From Spirulina subsalsa PCC 9445 (lineage in GTDB: Bacteria > Cyanobacteriota > Cyanobacteriia > Cyanobacteriales > Spirulinaceae), in assembly GCF_000314005.1 (NCBI RefSeq), contig NZ_JH980292.1:4438121-4502120 (forward strand): a stretch of DNA of 64,000 nt. Direction: 5' to 3'. Shown piece after piece: positions 32,466 through 42,077 of this stretch. Both the position numbers and the translations under genes were made by a program. The notes beneath the pieces were generated by a model. It had not been told where the DNA came from and made no database searches. It saw only the letters and a program-made list of their open reading frames with translations. Numbering within the stretch: the stretch's first letter is position 1; each line of letters opens with the position of its first letter.

Positions 32466-34028
32466 GTGATTAACCTAGAAATACCGGAGGGACAAGTTCC
32501 TCTAGGCTCTCCCTTTTATGTCGAACGTCCCCCCATTGAGCCAGATTGCTATGAGGCGATCGCCCGCCCTAACACCTTAATCCGCATTAAAGCCCCCCGT
32601 CAAATGGGCAAAAGCTCTCTGATGAGTCGGATTTTAGGGGAAGGTGAACGGTTGGGGTATCAGGTGGCCTATATTAACCTGCAACTGGCGGATAGTCAGT
32701 TCTTAGAGACGCTGGACAGTTTTTTACAGTGGTTTTGCGCCAGTGTGGCCGAGGAATTAGACCTGCCAGAGAATCTAGATAAGTATTGGCAGGGGGTGTT
32801 AGGCAGTAGTCGCAAATGTACCAAGTATTTCAAAAAATACTTGCTCACGACTTTAGAGAGTCCCCTCATTTTGGCTTTAGATGAGGTGGATCGGGTGTTT
32901 CAACACCCAGAAGTAGCGATGGACTTCTTTGGACTCCTGCGGGCCTGGCACGAAGAGGGCAAAAATCAAGCCCTCTGGCAAAAGCTGCGCCTCGTCATTT
33001 CCCACTCCAAAGAGGTTTATATTCCGCTCAATATCAATCAATCGCCCTTTAATGTGGGGATTCCCATTGAACTCCCCGAATTGACTTTTGAGCAGGTGCA
33101 GAGCTTGATTGAACGTCATCATTTAACCTTCACCGAGGATCAACAGATGACCTTGATGAAGGTACTCGGAGGGCATCCTTATCTGGTGCGGTTGGCGCTC
33201 TATCATCTCGCCCAGCACAGGCTAACCTATGAGGAGTTATTGAGGACAGCACCCACCGAAGCGGGTATTTATTACGACCATCTGCGGCGACATTTGGGGA
33301 ATCTGCAAGAGGACGAGGGTTTACTGGAGGCGATCGCGCAAATTATCCAACAGAATAATCCCGTCGAGATTGGCTCCGATGAAGCCTTTAAATTGCGCAG
33401 TATGGGGCTAGTAAAATTTGTTGGAAATGCCGTCACTCCGTTGTGTGACCTCTATCGGATTTATTTGCGCGATCGCCTGATCCTCCCCAACCCCCTCTCC
33501 AGCCCCAGTGAACAGAACTCCGGCTCCACCCTAGCCGCCATCCTGTTCACCGACGTAGTAGACTCCACCCCCAAAATGGTCGCCAACCAGCAGAAAACCC
33601 TCGAATCCCTCAAGCGGGACTTCAAAACCATGACAGCCATCTGCCAAGACCATCAGGGGCAAATCCTCAAAAACACAGGAGATGGTCTGTTAGTCTATTT
33701 TGTTAGCGCCGTGAAAGCCGTCGAATGTGCGCAACAGATGCAGGCCGCCCTGACCGCCCAAAACCACGACCTAGACCCCCATAGCATCCTAGAGCATCGT
33801 ATCGGCATCCATGTCGGGGATGTATTGCTCAGTGATGGAGACGTTCTCGGTGCCGGGGTCAACATTGCCGCCCGACTTCAGAGCAAAGCCAAACCCGGAG
33901 GCATCTGTATCTCTCAGATGGTCTATGACACCGTAAAAGATCACCTCTACTTACCCGTAGAAGACATGGGACTTCAGGAACTCAAAGGCATCCCCTACCG
34001 CGTCCAGTTGTACCAAGTCCTCTCCTGA
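32466..34028 (+). CDS. AAA_35 (STAND-like) ATPase fused to a class III adenylate/guanylate cyclase
   Basis: 520 residues. N-terminal P-loop region [15 protein letters not shown] (about 43-57) and LALDEVDRVF are typical of the AAA_35 family frequent in cyanobacterial signalling proteins. A linker follows, then a class III cyclase domain from about 355: LFTDVVDST (metal Asp), NTGDGLLVYF (second Asp), GIHVGDVLLSD and GVNIAARL. It should make cAMP or cGMP, perhaps when the AAA part senses something. The start is GTG at 32466. It ends at a TGA at the edge of an IS200/IS605-type hairpin. The gene downstream at 34110 has a paralogous AAA_35 domain. Confidence 0.85.
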   Translation: MINLEIPEGQVPLGSPFYVERPPIEPDCYEAIARPNTLIRIKAPRQMGKSSLMSRILGEGERLGYQVAYINLQLADSQFLETLDSFLQWFCASVAEELDLPENLDKYWQGVLGSSRKCTKYFKKYLLTTLESPLILALDEVDRVFQHPEVAMDFFGLLRAWHEEGKNQALWQKLRLVISHSKEVYIPLNINQSPFNVGIPIELPELTFEQVQSLIERHHLTFTEDQQMTLMKVLGGHPYLVRLALYHLAQHRLTYEELLRTAPTEAGIYYDHLRRHLGNLQEDEGLLEAIAQIIQQNNPVEIGSDEAFKLRSMGLVKFVGNAVTPLCDLYRIYLRDRLILPNPLSSPSEQNSGSTLAAILFTDVVDSTPKMVANQQKTLESLKRDFKTMTAICQDHQGQILKNTGDGLLVYFVSAVKAVECAQQMQAALTAQNHDLDPHSILEHRIGIHVGDVLLSDGDVLGAGVNIAARLQSKAKPGGICISQMVYDTVKDHLYLPVEDMGLQELKGIPYRVQLYQVLS

Positions 34029-34069
34029 CATTCTCCCGGCGCTGACCTTCGGGACAGCGCCGGATTCCC
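34026..34069 (-). repeat. Solitary IS200/IS605-type end hairpin at the cyclase stop
   Basis: Starting at the TGA stop: TGACATTCTCCC, then CCGGCGCTG (34036-34044) paired with CAGCGCCGG (34055-34063), then ATTCCC. Read on the minus strand this is GGGAAT-hairpin-GGGAGAATGTCA, the form of a tnpB right end. No tnpB is attached. Confidence 0.65.
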
Positions 34070-34109
34070 ACCTCACAGACACAACTCAACCCCCCAATTA
34101 AGCCAGCCC

Positions 34110-36710
34110 ATGAAAAGCCAACAGTCCCCCTCCCTCTATCAAGTGGGGGGGAGTTTACCCCACAACGCCCCCACCTACGCCCAACGTCAGGCCGACGAAG
34201 AATTCTATCAAGCCCTCCTATCCGGGGACTTCTGCTATGTCCTCAATGCCCGACAGATGGGGAAATCCAGCCTGCGGGTGCGCACCATGCAGCGTTTACA
34301 AGCCGAGGGCATCGCCTGCGTTGCCATTGATATCACCGTCCTAGGCACAGCCAGCGTCACCCCCGAAGCCTGGTATGCAGGGATGATTGACATTCTCATA
34401 GACAGCTTAGACCTAGATGACCAATTGGATTGTAATGCTTGGTGGGCAGAGCATAACTATCTATCCAACGTCCATCGCTTTAGTAAATTCATTGTCACCC
34501 TCCTCGAATTAGTCCCCAGTCCCCTAGTGATTTTCATTGATGAAATAGACAGTATTCTGAGCCTAGACTTTAACCTAGATGACTTCTTTGCCGTCATTCG
34601 AGACATTTACAACAAACGAGCGGATTTACCCGCCTATCAACGCATCACCTTTGCCCTAATCGGTGTTGCCACACCAGGAGATTTAATCGCCGACAAAAAA
34701 CGCACCCCCTTTAATATAGGTCGGGCAATAGAATTGCAAGGCTTTGAGCTTCAGGAAGCCCTGCCCCTGAGTCAAGGGTTGGTCGAGATAGCCGATGACC
34801 CAGAGCAAGTCTTAGCCGCCATCTTAGACTGGACAGGGGGACAGCCCTTCCTGACCCAGAAGTTGTGTCACTGGTTGAGAGCAGACGTAGAACAGATTCC
34901 CCAAGGAAGGGAAAAAGAAGAAGTCGCTCAATTAGTCCAACGGCGGATTGTGGAGAATTGGGAAATGCACGACGAACCGGAGCATTTACGCACCATTCAG
35001 AACCGTCTCCTGAGTAATGAGCAGTTAGCCAGTCGTTTATTGGGGGTATATCAACAGATATTACAGGCCGGTCAAATGAAGGCAACAGGAGACTTAGAAA
35101 TCACCTATCTGCGTTTAATGGGATTAGTGGTGAAACGGGGGGAAAGCTTAAAAGTAGCCAATCCCATCTATGGGGAGGTGTTTAATCTCGAATGGGTAGA
35201 AAAAGCCTTAAACCAACTGCGACCCTATAATGAAGCCTTTAACGCCTGGTTAACATCAGAGCGCCAAGATAAATCCCGTCTGTTGCGGGGGCAGGCCTTA
35301 AGGGATGCGTTGACATGGCGGGAGGGAAAACGGCTAAGTACAGAGGACGAGGATTTTCTGTCAGCCAGTCAGCAACAGATGAGCGAGGAAACAAGGTCAG
35401 CGCTCGAAGCCGAACAAACAGCCCGGGAAGTTCTGAGCCAAGCGTACCAGAAAGCCAAGGAGCGCATCCGTTGGGGAACAGGAATCTTGATGGTTTCCTT
35501 ATTGGGGTCTGGGGTGGCTGTTTGGGGGGGTCATCAATTAGTCCGACAAGCCCAGACTGTAACCCGTCTGGAACAGCAAAGCAATCTAGCGTTAGAACAA
35601 TTTGAATTCCAACCCATTCCCGCTTTAGTGACAGCACTAGAAACAGCATCAGAATTGGCCTCTCTAACAGACAATGGTCGTCGGATGGCTGACTATCCGA
35701 CGAAACGCCCAGTCTTTGCCCTACAGTCGATCTTAGGCAGAATCCGCGCTAAAAATGAACTGCGGGGTCACTCTGGCGGGGTTTATGCTGCCCAATTCAG
35801 CCCAGATGGTCAACACATTGTTACCGCTTCAATCGATAGAACAGCCCGACTCTGGAATCAGGAGGGCAAGGAATTAGCCGTCTTAACAGGTCACTCCGGC
35901 GGGGTTTATGCTGCCCAATTCAGCCCAGATGGGCAGCGTATTGTTACCGCTTCAGACGATGGAACAGCTCGACTGTGGAATCAGGAGGGCGAGGAATTAG
36001 CCGTCTTAACGGGTTACTCCGGCGGGGTTTATGCTGCCCAATTCAGCCCAGACGGGCAGCGTATTGTTACCGCTTCAGACGATGGAACAGCCCGACTGTG
36101 GAATCAGGAGGGCAAGGAATTAGCTGTCTTAACGGGTCACTCCGAAGGGGTTATGTCTGCCCAATTCAGCCCAGACGGGCAGCGTATTGTTACCGCTTCG
36201 GAGGATAACACTGCTCGACTCTGGAATCAGGAGGGCAAGGAATTAGCTGTCTTAACGGGTCACTCCGAAGGGGTTATGTCTGCCCAATTCAGCCCAGACG
36301 GGCAGCGTATTGTTACCGCTTCGTGGGATGGAACAGCCCGACTGTGGAATCAGGAGGGCGAGGAATTAGCCGTCTTAACGGGTTACTCCGGCGGGGTTTA
36401 TGCTGCCCAATTCAGCCCAGATGGGCAGCGTATTGTTACCGCTTCAGACGATGGAACAGCCCGACTGTGGACGTTAGACGGTCAAAGTATTGGCCTGTTT
36501 TCCGGTCATTTAGATGCAGTATTGTTTGTCCAATTCAGCCCCGATGGTCAGCAAATCCTCACCAGTTCTGGCGATGGTACTACAAGGCTTTGGCCTGTGC
36601 GGGATTTACCCCAGTTGTTGGCAGCGGGCTGCGACCATTTAAGGGACTTTTTGCGCCTTAATCCCCTGATTGACCAACGGTTGGAGGTTTGCCATGATTC
36701 AGACAACTGA
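34110..36710 (+). CDS. AAA_35 ATPase with transmembrane segment and WD40 repeats
   Basis: 866 residues. Residues 46-55 [10 protein letters not shown] is the P-loop of an AAA_35 domain, with [11 protein letters not shown] as Walker B. A single membrane helix is at about 453-475 ([20 protein letters not shown]), and a C-terminal WD40 domain of seven repeats from 553. Repeats 2-6 are nearly identical in protein and DNA (41-residue, 123-bp unit). ATPase plus repeats with high internal identity resembles NLR-like sensors whose repeat surface can vary. It probably binds a partner through the propeller. Not in an operon with a recognisable effector, but the AAA_35/cyclase gene lies 81 bases upstream. 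Confidence 0.88.
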   Translation: MKSQQSPSLYQVGGSLPHNAPTYAQRQADEEFYQALLSGDFCYVLNARQMGKSSLRVRTMQRLQAEGIACVAIDITVLGTASVTPEAWYAGMIDILIDSLDLDDQLDCNAWWAEHNYLSNVHRFSKFIVTLLELVPSPLVIFIDEIDSILSLDFNLDDFFAVIRDIYNKRADLPAYQRITFALIGVATPGDLIADKKRTPFNIGRAIELQGFELQEALPLSQGLVEIADDPEQVLAAILDWTGGQPFLTQKLCHWLRADVEQIPQGREKEEVAQLVQRRIVENWEMHDEPEHLRTIQNRLLSNEQLASRLLGVYQQILQAGQMKATGDLEITYLRLMGLVVKRGESLKVANPIYGEVFNLEWVEKALNQLRPYNEAFNAWLTSERQDKSRLLRGQALRDALTWREGKRLSTEDEDFLSASQQQMSEETRSALEAEQTAREVLSQAYQKAKERIRWGTGILMVSLLGSGVAVWGGHQLVRQAQTVTRLEQQSNLALEQFEFQPIPALVTALETASELASLTDNGRRMADYPTKRPVFALQSILGRIRAKNELRGHSGGVYAAQFSPDGQHIVTASIDRTARLWNQEGKELAVLTGHSGGVYAAQFSPDGQRIVTASDDGTARLWNQEGEELAVLTGYSGGVYAAQFSPDGQRIVTASDDGTARLWNQEGKELAVLTGHSEGVMSAQFSPDGQRIVTASEDNTARLWNQEGKELAVLTGHSEGVMSAQFSPDGQRIVTASWDGTARLWNQEGEELAVLTGYSGGVYAAQFSPDGQRIVTASDDGTARLWTLDGQSIGLFSGHLDAVLFVQFSPDGQQILTSSGDGTTRLWPVRDLPQLLAAGCDHLRDFLRLNPLIDQRLEVCHDSDN
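35766..36626 (+). repeat. 123-bp WD40-encoding tandem repeats, seven units
   Basis: Units start at 35766, 35889, 36012, 36135, 36258, 36381 and 36504. Units 2, 3 and 6 differ from each other at very few positions, as do 4 and 5. The last unit is the most divergent. One more unit is found outside the gene at 36724-36846. Confidence 0.92.
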
Positions 36711-36852
36711 CACGGAATTGCGAGGTCACTCGGACTGGGTTAGGTCTGCCCAATTCAGCCCAGATGGGCAGCGTATTGTGACCACTTCTGAGGATCAAAC
36801 AGCCCGACTGTGGAATCACAAGGGCGAGGAATTAGCCGTCTTAACCGATTAA
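36694..36852 (+). pseudogene. Orphan WD40 unit downstream of the WD40 protein
   Basis: A 52-codon frame from ATG 36694, overlapping the end of the preceding gene: [20 protein letters not shown] and then a full WD40 unit ending LAVLTD, stop. One blade alone cannot make a propeller, so it is probably the broken-off 3' end of a longer WD40 gene or of an ancestral version of the neighbour. It overlaps the phzF-type gene by 4 bases. Confidence 0.65.
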
Positions 36853-37742
36853 ACGAACAATTCCCCTTGGGCAATCATCACGACTTGCCCCCCAATATGT
36901 ACATCGATCCCCTCTGTTTTCGGTTTTGCCTTTAAAAAAAGTAAGGAGGGACGCTCAATTTCATAGCCTTGTTCAACCTGTAGGTCTACCGTCGGTTGAT
37001 TGAAATAATTATGTTCGGCTAAATAACCAGCGAGACACCCGTTAGCGCTGCCTGTGGCAGGATCTTCTGGGATGCCTAAATAGTCAGCAAAAACACGGAC
37101 ATTGAGTTGATGCTCCCTCCGATAGGTTTCTGGACAAAAGACTAAAATACATTTAGCCTCGCTGTTTGTAATTAGCTCAAAATAACGGTCACGCTGAAGC
37201 TGAATTTGTTGGACATCGGAGAGAGTTTTGAGGGGAACAATAATAAAGGGAACCCCCGTAGATACCGCTTGAATGGGGAAGCGGGGATCAATGGCTTCTG
37301 GGGGGAGATTGAGGATAGGGGCCAAGGTTTCTGGGGGGAAGGTGTCACCAAATTGGGGCGGATTTTGCTGCATCCAGAGGATTTCACCCAAGGGATGATC
37401 CCCTTGAATGGTGACGGGGATCGGGCCGACTTTTAGATTTAGGGTGAGGGTATCTGGGGGGGAGGAGAGAATTTTTTCCTTGAGGATGTAAGCGGTGCCG
37501 AGGGTGGGGTGTCCGGCAAAGGGGAGTTCTTGTTTTGGGGTGAAAATGCGCACGTCGTAGCCACCGGATCGGGGGGTATTACTGAGGATAAAGGTGGTTT
37601 CAGAATAATTCATTTCTCGGGCGATCGCCTGCATCTGTTGATCGTCTAAGGTATGGGCTGAAGTGATGACGGCAAGCGGGTTTCCCGTATAAGCTCCCAC
37701 GGCGAAAACATCCACAATATAAAAGGGAATCAAGTGCGGCAT
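36849..37742 (-). CDS. PhzF-family isomerase/epimerase
   Basis: 297 residues of the diaminopimelate-epimerase-like PhzF fold. Motifs: [19 protein letters not shown] at the N-terminus, [10 protein letters not shown] with the catalytic Glu, [14 protein letters not shown] and [15 protein letters not shown]. Members catalyse trans-2,3-dihydro-3-hydroxyanthranilate isomerisation in phenazine makers, but most bacterial homologues have no known substrate. No phenazine genes are nearby, so the role is open. Confidence 0.9.
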   Translation of the reverse strand: MPHLIPFYIVDVFAVGAYTGNPLAVITSAHTLDDQQMQAIAREMNYSETTFILSNTPRSGGYDVRIFTPKQELPFAGHPTLGTAYILKEKILSSPPDTLTLNLKVGPIPVTIQGDHPLGEILWMQQNPPQFGDTFPPETLAPILNLPPEAIDPRFPIQAVSTGVPFIIVPLKTLSDVQQIQLQRDRYFELITNSEAKCILVFCPETYRREHQLNVRVFADYLGIPEDPATGSANGCLAGYLAEHNYFNQPTVDLQVEQGYEIERPSLLFLKAKPKTEGIDVHIGGQVVMIAQGELFV

Positions 37743-37907
37743 AAAGGTTTTGAGAATAGAGAAGAAATCGATAAGATAGGGGAGTTTTGGCCTCCTGCTC
37801 CCCTACCAAAAGGTAGGATTTTAAGGGCTGGGGCGGGATAGTCCCCTACTCACTTTTCCCGATTCCCTGCGCTCTGTCAACAGGCAACCAGCCGCTTTGA
37901 GAAGGGC

Positions 37908-37932
37908 GGGGATCAAAATTTTCTTGATCCCC
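37908..37932. repeat. Hairpin upstream of rlpA
   Basis: GGGGATCAA (37908-37916) pairs with TTGATCCCC (37924-37932), 7-base loop. A TATACT box follows at about 37948. No T-run, so it may be an operator or leader structure rather than a terminator. Confidence 0.45.
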
Positions 37933-38000
37933 GAGGAAATTATGTATACTAAGGTACGTTTCGTTCCTCACTGGTGTGTCGTCTTTAAAAAATACTGCTC

Positions 38001-39290
38001 ATGACTTTTTTCAGACTAGCCTGGGTGACATCCTGTGTCGGGATCTTACTAGGGTTTAGCCAATTTATCCTGACAGACTCTCGTTTAACAGGATTACGTC
38101 TAGCCTCTGCTCCTAAAAATAGTCATTTATTGAGTTATTCTTCAGATTGGGGTTCATGGATGCCCTCTGCCCCTTGGCAATGGTCTTGGGCAACCACGGG
38201 GTTACATCTTGGCGGCTACAATCGGGGTCAGGAACCACCTCTTGAGGTGGCATTCCAGCGTTTGCCTGAGACGCTTTCGAGTTGGGAAACGGATTTTCGT
38301 TCCTATGAAGGAGTCCCCCGCCCCTTACGGGGAAAAATAGTCTCTTGGCAAAATTCCGCTCAGGATGGCTTCTGTCCTCCGGCTTGGTCTTCTACGGCTC
38401 AATGGTCCCAGCGACCGCAGACGGAGAAGTTAGGGCAGTCTCAGCCTAAATTAACCCATCAGACTAGCCTGAGAGAACGTTTAAGTCAGGTCGTTGAGAA
38501 TGTGTTTCATTGGTCAAAAATGACTCAGGAGGCGGGGAATGTGGTGAAAATTGCTCAGGTGGTTAATGGTGAAACCCGCAAGCTAACTGTTCCTGAGCGA
38601 TTACAATGGGTGAGCGGGCGATCGCAACCTGAAACTCCTTCCAAGCATCGGGAGGAGTTTCATCTTTTGGTTAATGGTCAGACGGTGATGAAATTAGAAA
38701 ACCGTCAACAGATTGAAGATTTAGCCGAGCGTTTACGGTATTTGCTGAATAAGGAGGACTTGGATCCGACGGAGATTAAGCCCAGTCTGCTAGGAGGCAA
38801 TCCGGCGGGGATGGCGGGCGATCGCCTTTTATTTTTAGTGGATTCTAATATTACACCGCTTGAAGAACCCCATCGGGAATTAATGGTTATTCATTGGGTG
38901 AATCATCTCCGTCAAGCACTGGGCGCTGAGGCTTTGAGTTTGGTGGAAGCTCAACGGGCTATGTACAGTTTAGTCGAAACCCGTCGTCAGTTTGAGGGGT
39001 TAGCATCTTGGTATGGGCCTTATTTTCATGGTCGTATGACGGCCAATGGGGAAATCTATGATCAAGAGGCCTTTACTGCCGCTCATCCCTATTTACCTTT
39101 TAATACCTATCTCAAGGTGACAAATTTAGAAAGTCAGGAGAGCGTGATTGTGCGGATTAATGACCGGGGGCCTTATATCTATCCTCGCACCCTTGATTTA
39201 TCCCGAGGGGTGGCGCGTTGTCTCGATAGTAAGCAGTCCGGTGTGGTGCGCTATCGGGCGGTGGTGATGGAATCTTACTCTCGCCTGTGA
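38001..39290 (+). CDS. RlpA-like septal ring lytic transglycosylase family protein
   Basis: 429 residues. An N-terminal membrane anchor or signal (LAWVTSCVGILLGFSQF) is followed by a long, poorly conserved region of about 300 residues and a C-terminal double-psi beta-barrel: GLASWYGPYFHGRMTANGEIYD, ...AAHPYLPFNTYLKVTN and VRINDRGPYI-PRTLDLSRGVA. RlpA enzymes cut peptidoglycan strands lacking stem peptides at septa. The middle region may serve cyanobacterial localisation. Its TGA stop is the start of an IS200/IS605-type hairpin. Confidence 0.87.
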   Translation: MTFFRLAWVTSCVGILLGFSQFILTDSRLTGLRLASAPKNSHLLSYSSDWGSWMPSAPWQWSWATTGLHLGGYNRGQEPPLEVAFQRLPETLSSWETDFRSYEGVPRPLRGKIVSWQNSAQDGFCPPAWSSTAQWSQRPQTEKLGQSQPKLTHQTSLRERLSQVVENVFHWSKMTQEAGNVVKIAQVVNGETRKLTVPERLQWVSGRSQPETPSKHREEFHLLVNGQTVMKLENRQQIEDLAERLRYLLNKEDLDPTEIKPSLLGGNPAGMAGDRLLFLVDSNITPLEEPHRELMVIHWVNHLRQALGAEALSLVEAQRAMYSLVETRRQFEGLASWYGPYFHGRMTANGEIYDQEAFTAAHPYLPFNTYLKVTNLESQESVIVRINDRGPYIYPRTLDLSRGVARCLDSKQSGVVRYRAVVMESYSRL

Positions 39291-39334
39291 CTTCCTCCCG
39301 ACGCTGACCACAAGGACACCTGGCGGGGATTCGC
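39288..39334 (-). repeat. Second IS200/IS605-type end hairpin, at the rlpA stop
   Basis: TGACTTCCTCCCGACGCTGACC ... GGCGGGGATTCGC, starting in the rlpA stop codon. Similar layout to 34026-34069, less perfect stem. No tnpB attached. Confidence 0.5.
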
Positions 39335-39349
39335 TACATTGGGAATTTA

Positions 39350-40147
39350 TTAGGAGACAATCGCGGCCTTTAAACTTTGGCAAAATTCCCCAATGGCTTT
39401 TAATCCCTCTTCCGGGGAATTTTCGGCGAGGCGTTTCACAAAGGCACTGCCCACAATGACCGCATCTGCCCCCCAAGCCTTGATTTGTTGGGCGTGTTCT
39501 GGCTGAGAAATACCAAATCCAACACCAATGGGCTTGTCTGTCAGATCCCGTAGGGCGGGAAGAATATCTTTGACTCTAGAGGCGACTTCGGTACGAGTTC
39601 CCGTTACTCCTGTAACACTAACGAGATAAATAAAGCCTTGGGATTGTTGTGCGATCGCCTCAATCCGTTCTTTCGGACTCGTTGGAGCCACTAATAACGT
39701 TACATCAATCCCTTGAGCCGCCGCCGGTTTTAACAAAACCTCGGCTTCTTCTAAGGGTAAATCCGGCACGACCAAACCTTTCACACCCGCTTGAGCCACT
39801 TGGGCGAGAAAATTTTCAACCCCTCGATAAAAAATGGGGTTGTAGTAAGTAAACAAAACAATGGGAGCCTTGACCTCTCCCTGTACCGACTTAACCACCT
39901 CTAACACCTTATCCAGTGTCACCCCCTGTTGTAACGCACGGGTAGCCGCCGCTTGAATCACCGGACCATCTGCTAAGGGATCCGAGTACGGCACCCCTAA
40001 CTCAATTAAATCCGCCCCCGATTGATCTAATACTCTTAAGGCTTGGGCTGTCGTCCCTAAATCTGGATCTCCGGCCGTAATAAAGGGGATCAGGGCGCAA
40101 GTTCCTTGTTTTTTCAGGGCTTGGAAACAATCAGAAACAGAGGTCAT
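39350..40147 (-). CDS. trpA: Tryptophan synthase alpha subunit
   Basis: 265 residues, TIM barrel that splits indole-3-glycerol phosphate and passes indole to TrpB. Signature: [33 protein letters not shown] (catalytic Glu and Asp), VPDLPLEEA and [11 protein letters not shown]. The gene follows DUF3007 and ndhL on the same strand, a grouping also known from other cyanobacteria. Convergent with rlpA. Confidence 0.97.
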   Translation of the reverse strand: MTSVSDCFQALKKQGTCALIPFITAGDPDLGTTAQALRVLDQSGADLIELGVPYSDPLADGPVIQAAATRALQQGVTLDKVLEVVKSVQGEVKAPIVLFTYYNPIFYRGVENFLAQVAQAGVKGLVVPDLPLEEAEVLLKPAAAQGIDVTLLVAPTSPKERIEAIAQQSQGFIYLVSVTGVTGTRTEVASRVKDILPALRDLTDKPIGVGFGISQPEHAQQIKAWGADAVIVGSAFVKRLAENSPEEGLKAIGEFCQSLKAAIVS

Positions 40148-40215
40148 GGGGGGTTGAAGGTGAAAGACTCAGACTTTTGATCTTATCAGAATTTGGTGCA
40201 GGGGATGAGGTCGCT

Positions 40216-40542
40216 TCACGTCTCAGACTGGGAAGGGTGGCCGCGCTCTTCTTGCTCAATTTCGGCTTGAAGTTGGGCTAACTCGTCAGGACTCATTTCC
40301 TCTAAACGCTTTTGTAGAACCGCGTCCTCGTAATCCTTCAACTGTTGATGATAGGTCATTTTACCCGTACCGACCCGGAATAAATAGGTACCTAACCAGC
40401 CTAACAGCCCCATCACCATCAAGGCTTGTGTCCAGATTCCGGCTTGAATACCATCGAGTCCGAACCATTGAAACCCCCAGTAGAGAACAGCACCGCCCCC
40501 GAAAATCACTAAGGTGAAGGCGATCGCATCAATTCGTCGCAT
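40216..40542 (-). CDS. DUF3007 membrane protein
   Basis: About 108 residues from ATG at 40542 (MRRIDAIAFTLVIFGGGAVLYWGFQWFGLDG): two membrane segments, then a cytoplasmic helix KDYEDAVLQKRLEEMSPDELAQLQAEI and acidic tail. Matches DUF3007 of cyanobacteria and plastids; function unknown, often beside ndhL. The start is 8 bases after the ndhL stop. Confidence 0.85.
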   Translation of the reverse strand: MRRIDAIAFTLVIFGGGAVLYWGFQWFGLDGIQAGIWTQALMVMGLLGWLGTYLFRVGTGKMTYHQQLKDYEDAVLQKRLEEMSPDELAQLQAEIEQEERGHPSQSET

Positions 40543-40550
40543 CTTCTCTG

Positions 40551-40802
40551 TTAGACTCCCACTTGACGGCGTTTCGGGCGAAAATTGAGGAAGGGCGAGA
40601 GTAACAACAGTCCGGGGAACAGGAAGAAGACAAAGAAATACATCACCGTCCGTTCCACAGAACTCGCCACATACCAACGTTGATTCAAATACCAATAGAG
40701 AACTGAAGGGAGAATCAACAAATATAAGCCACTCAACACCAGATACAACAAGGCGGTTAAAGTTGTGGCCACATCTAAACTTAAAACACTCAGATCCATC
40801 AT
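40551..40802 (-). CDS. ndhL: NAD(P)H-quinone oxidoreductase subunit L
   Basis: About 83 residues with two membrane helices ([32 protein letters not shown] and [17 protein letters not shown]), the pattern of NdhL (IctA), a thylakoid NDH-1 subunit needed for cyclic electron flow and inorganic carbon uptake. ATG at 40802; an in-frame GTG at 40817 adds five residues. First gene of the ndhL-DUF3007-trpA run. Confidence 0.9.
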   Translation of the reverse strand: MMDLSVLSLDVATTLTALLYLVLSGLYLLILPSVLYWYLNQRWYVASSVERTVMYFFVFFLFPGLLLLSPFLNFRPKRRQVGV

Positions 40803-41032
40803 GGGGAGTTCACTCACTGGGCTAAAAACACCTATTTTAGTCTACATGAATCCCAGACCATCAGCATCCCACCCCTGAAAACCCCTACTTGCGGCTGATT
40901 TTTCCCCCAGCTTGATCGTTGATTCTTCATCTAGGTCTATCAGCGTTCCCTCGAAAAACCGGAAAGTGACAGACGAGGGCTAACGGACGCACCAATAATT
41001 TATACTAACGTTGATAGAAACGGTTCACTCAA

Positions 41033-42067
41033 ATGACTTCATACGCTTTCTGGAACAATAAAGGTGGAGTAGGAAAAAGCTTTCTTTGCTTTGTAGCGGC
41101 TTCCGAATATGCTTACCGTCACCCTGATACAGATGTCTATGTCATTGATTTATGTCCACAAGCCAATGTCTCAGAAACTATACTTGGGGGAAATCCTAAT
41201 AGTCCAAAGGCCCTAAACTCGTTAATTCAGAAAAAACCACGAGCAACAGTAGCAGGCTACCTAGAAGCACGTCTGAATTCGCCTTTTATGATGCTCCCTG
41301 ATATTTCTCCCTATGTCTGTGAAGCTAGAGATTTTAATTCTAATATACCGAAGAATTTAAAACTTGTATGTGGTGACAATCTCTTGGAAATACTCTCTGA
41401 AGCAATCCGCCAAACCTCCCAACTTTCAATCCCTATTGATGCTTGGAAACAGGTACTTACTTGGATCAAAGACCTGACTGTTGCTCTGCGCAAAAAAAGT
41501 GGGAATCGGGACACTTTATTTGTGATTGATTGTAATCCGAGTTTTGCTGTTTATACACAGCTTGCTCTGGTTGCCGCAGAAAATTTAGTGATCCCATTCA
41601 CGGCTGATGATAGTTCCCGTCGCGCTCTAGAGAATGTCGTGGCACTTCTCTATGGTATCAGCGATCCATTAACTGAAACCTATGCACGAATTAGCTTTGC
41701 TAAACGAGCAAAAGAAGAGGGATTAGATATTCCAAAGTTACATACATTTGTGAGTAACCGGGTGACTTTATTTGAAGGAAACCCCAGCAAAGCGTTTCAA
41801 GCGGTCAACAAAACAATTAAGCAGACGATGGATGCTCTACATCAGAAACATCGTCATATTTATGCGATATCTAAAGAATTGCCTAGCAAAAGTTTTATCT
41901 CTATTCCTGATTATCATAGTGCTTGTGTGGTAGCTGCTCATACTGGCACTCCTTTGCACAAACTCAAATCGGGTCCCAAAATAATTGTGGAAGAACGGGT
42001 GCAATTGAATAAAGATCCTCTGGATAGATACCGAACCGCACTTGAGGAATTTGTAGACTGTCTCTAA
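41033..42067 (+). CDS. ParA-like ATPase in a cassette with a HEPN protein
   Basis: 344 residues. Deviant Walker A NNKGGVGKS (8-16) with the signature Lys, switch I DLCPQAN (Asp39), Walker B FVIDCNPS (Asp166) and the basic SSRRALENV region. These define a ParA/MinD-type ATPase that dimerises on ATP. Chromosomal ParA for segregation normally lies with ParB; here the neighbour is a HEPN protein 10 bases downstream and no ParB is present. A+T-rich coding. Function in this pairing is unknown; it could be the regulator of a defence module. Confidence 0.85.
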   Translation: MTSYAFWNNKGGVGKSFLCFVAASEYAYRHPDTDVYVIDLCPQANVSETILGGNPNSPKALNSLIQKKPRATVAGYLEARLNSPFMMLPDISPYVCEARDFNSNIPKNLKLVCGDNLLEILSEAIRQTSQLSIPIDAWKQVLTWIKDLTVALRKKSGNRDTLFVIDCNPSFAVYTQLALVAAENLVIPFTADDSSRRALENVVALLYGISDPLTETYARISFAKRAKEEGLDIPKLHTFVSNRVTLFEGNPSKAFQAVNKTIKQTMDALHQKHRHIYAISKELPSKSFISIPDYHSACVVAAHTGTPLHKLKSGPKIIVEERVQLNKDPLDRYRTALEEFVDCL

Positions 42068-42077
42068 GATTATTACT

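Noticed and set aside
36670-36852. Longer start (36670) for the orphan WD40 frame
   Set aside because: The upstream codons are just the end of the preceding gene in another frame; ATG 36694 is the simplest start.
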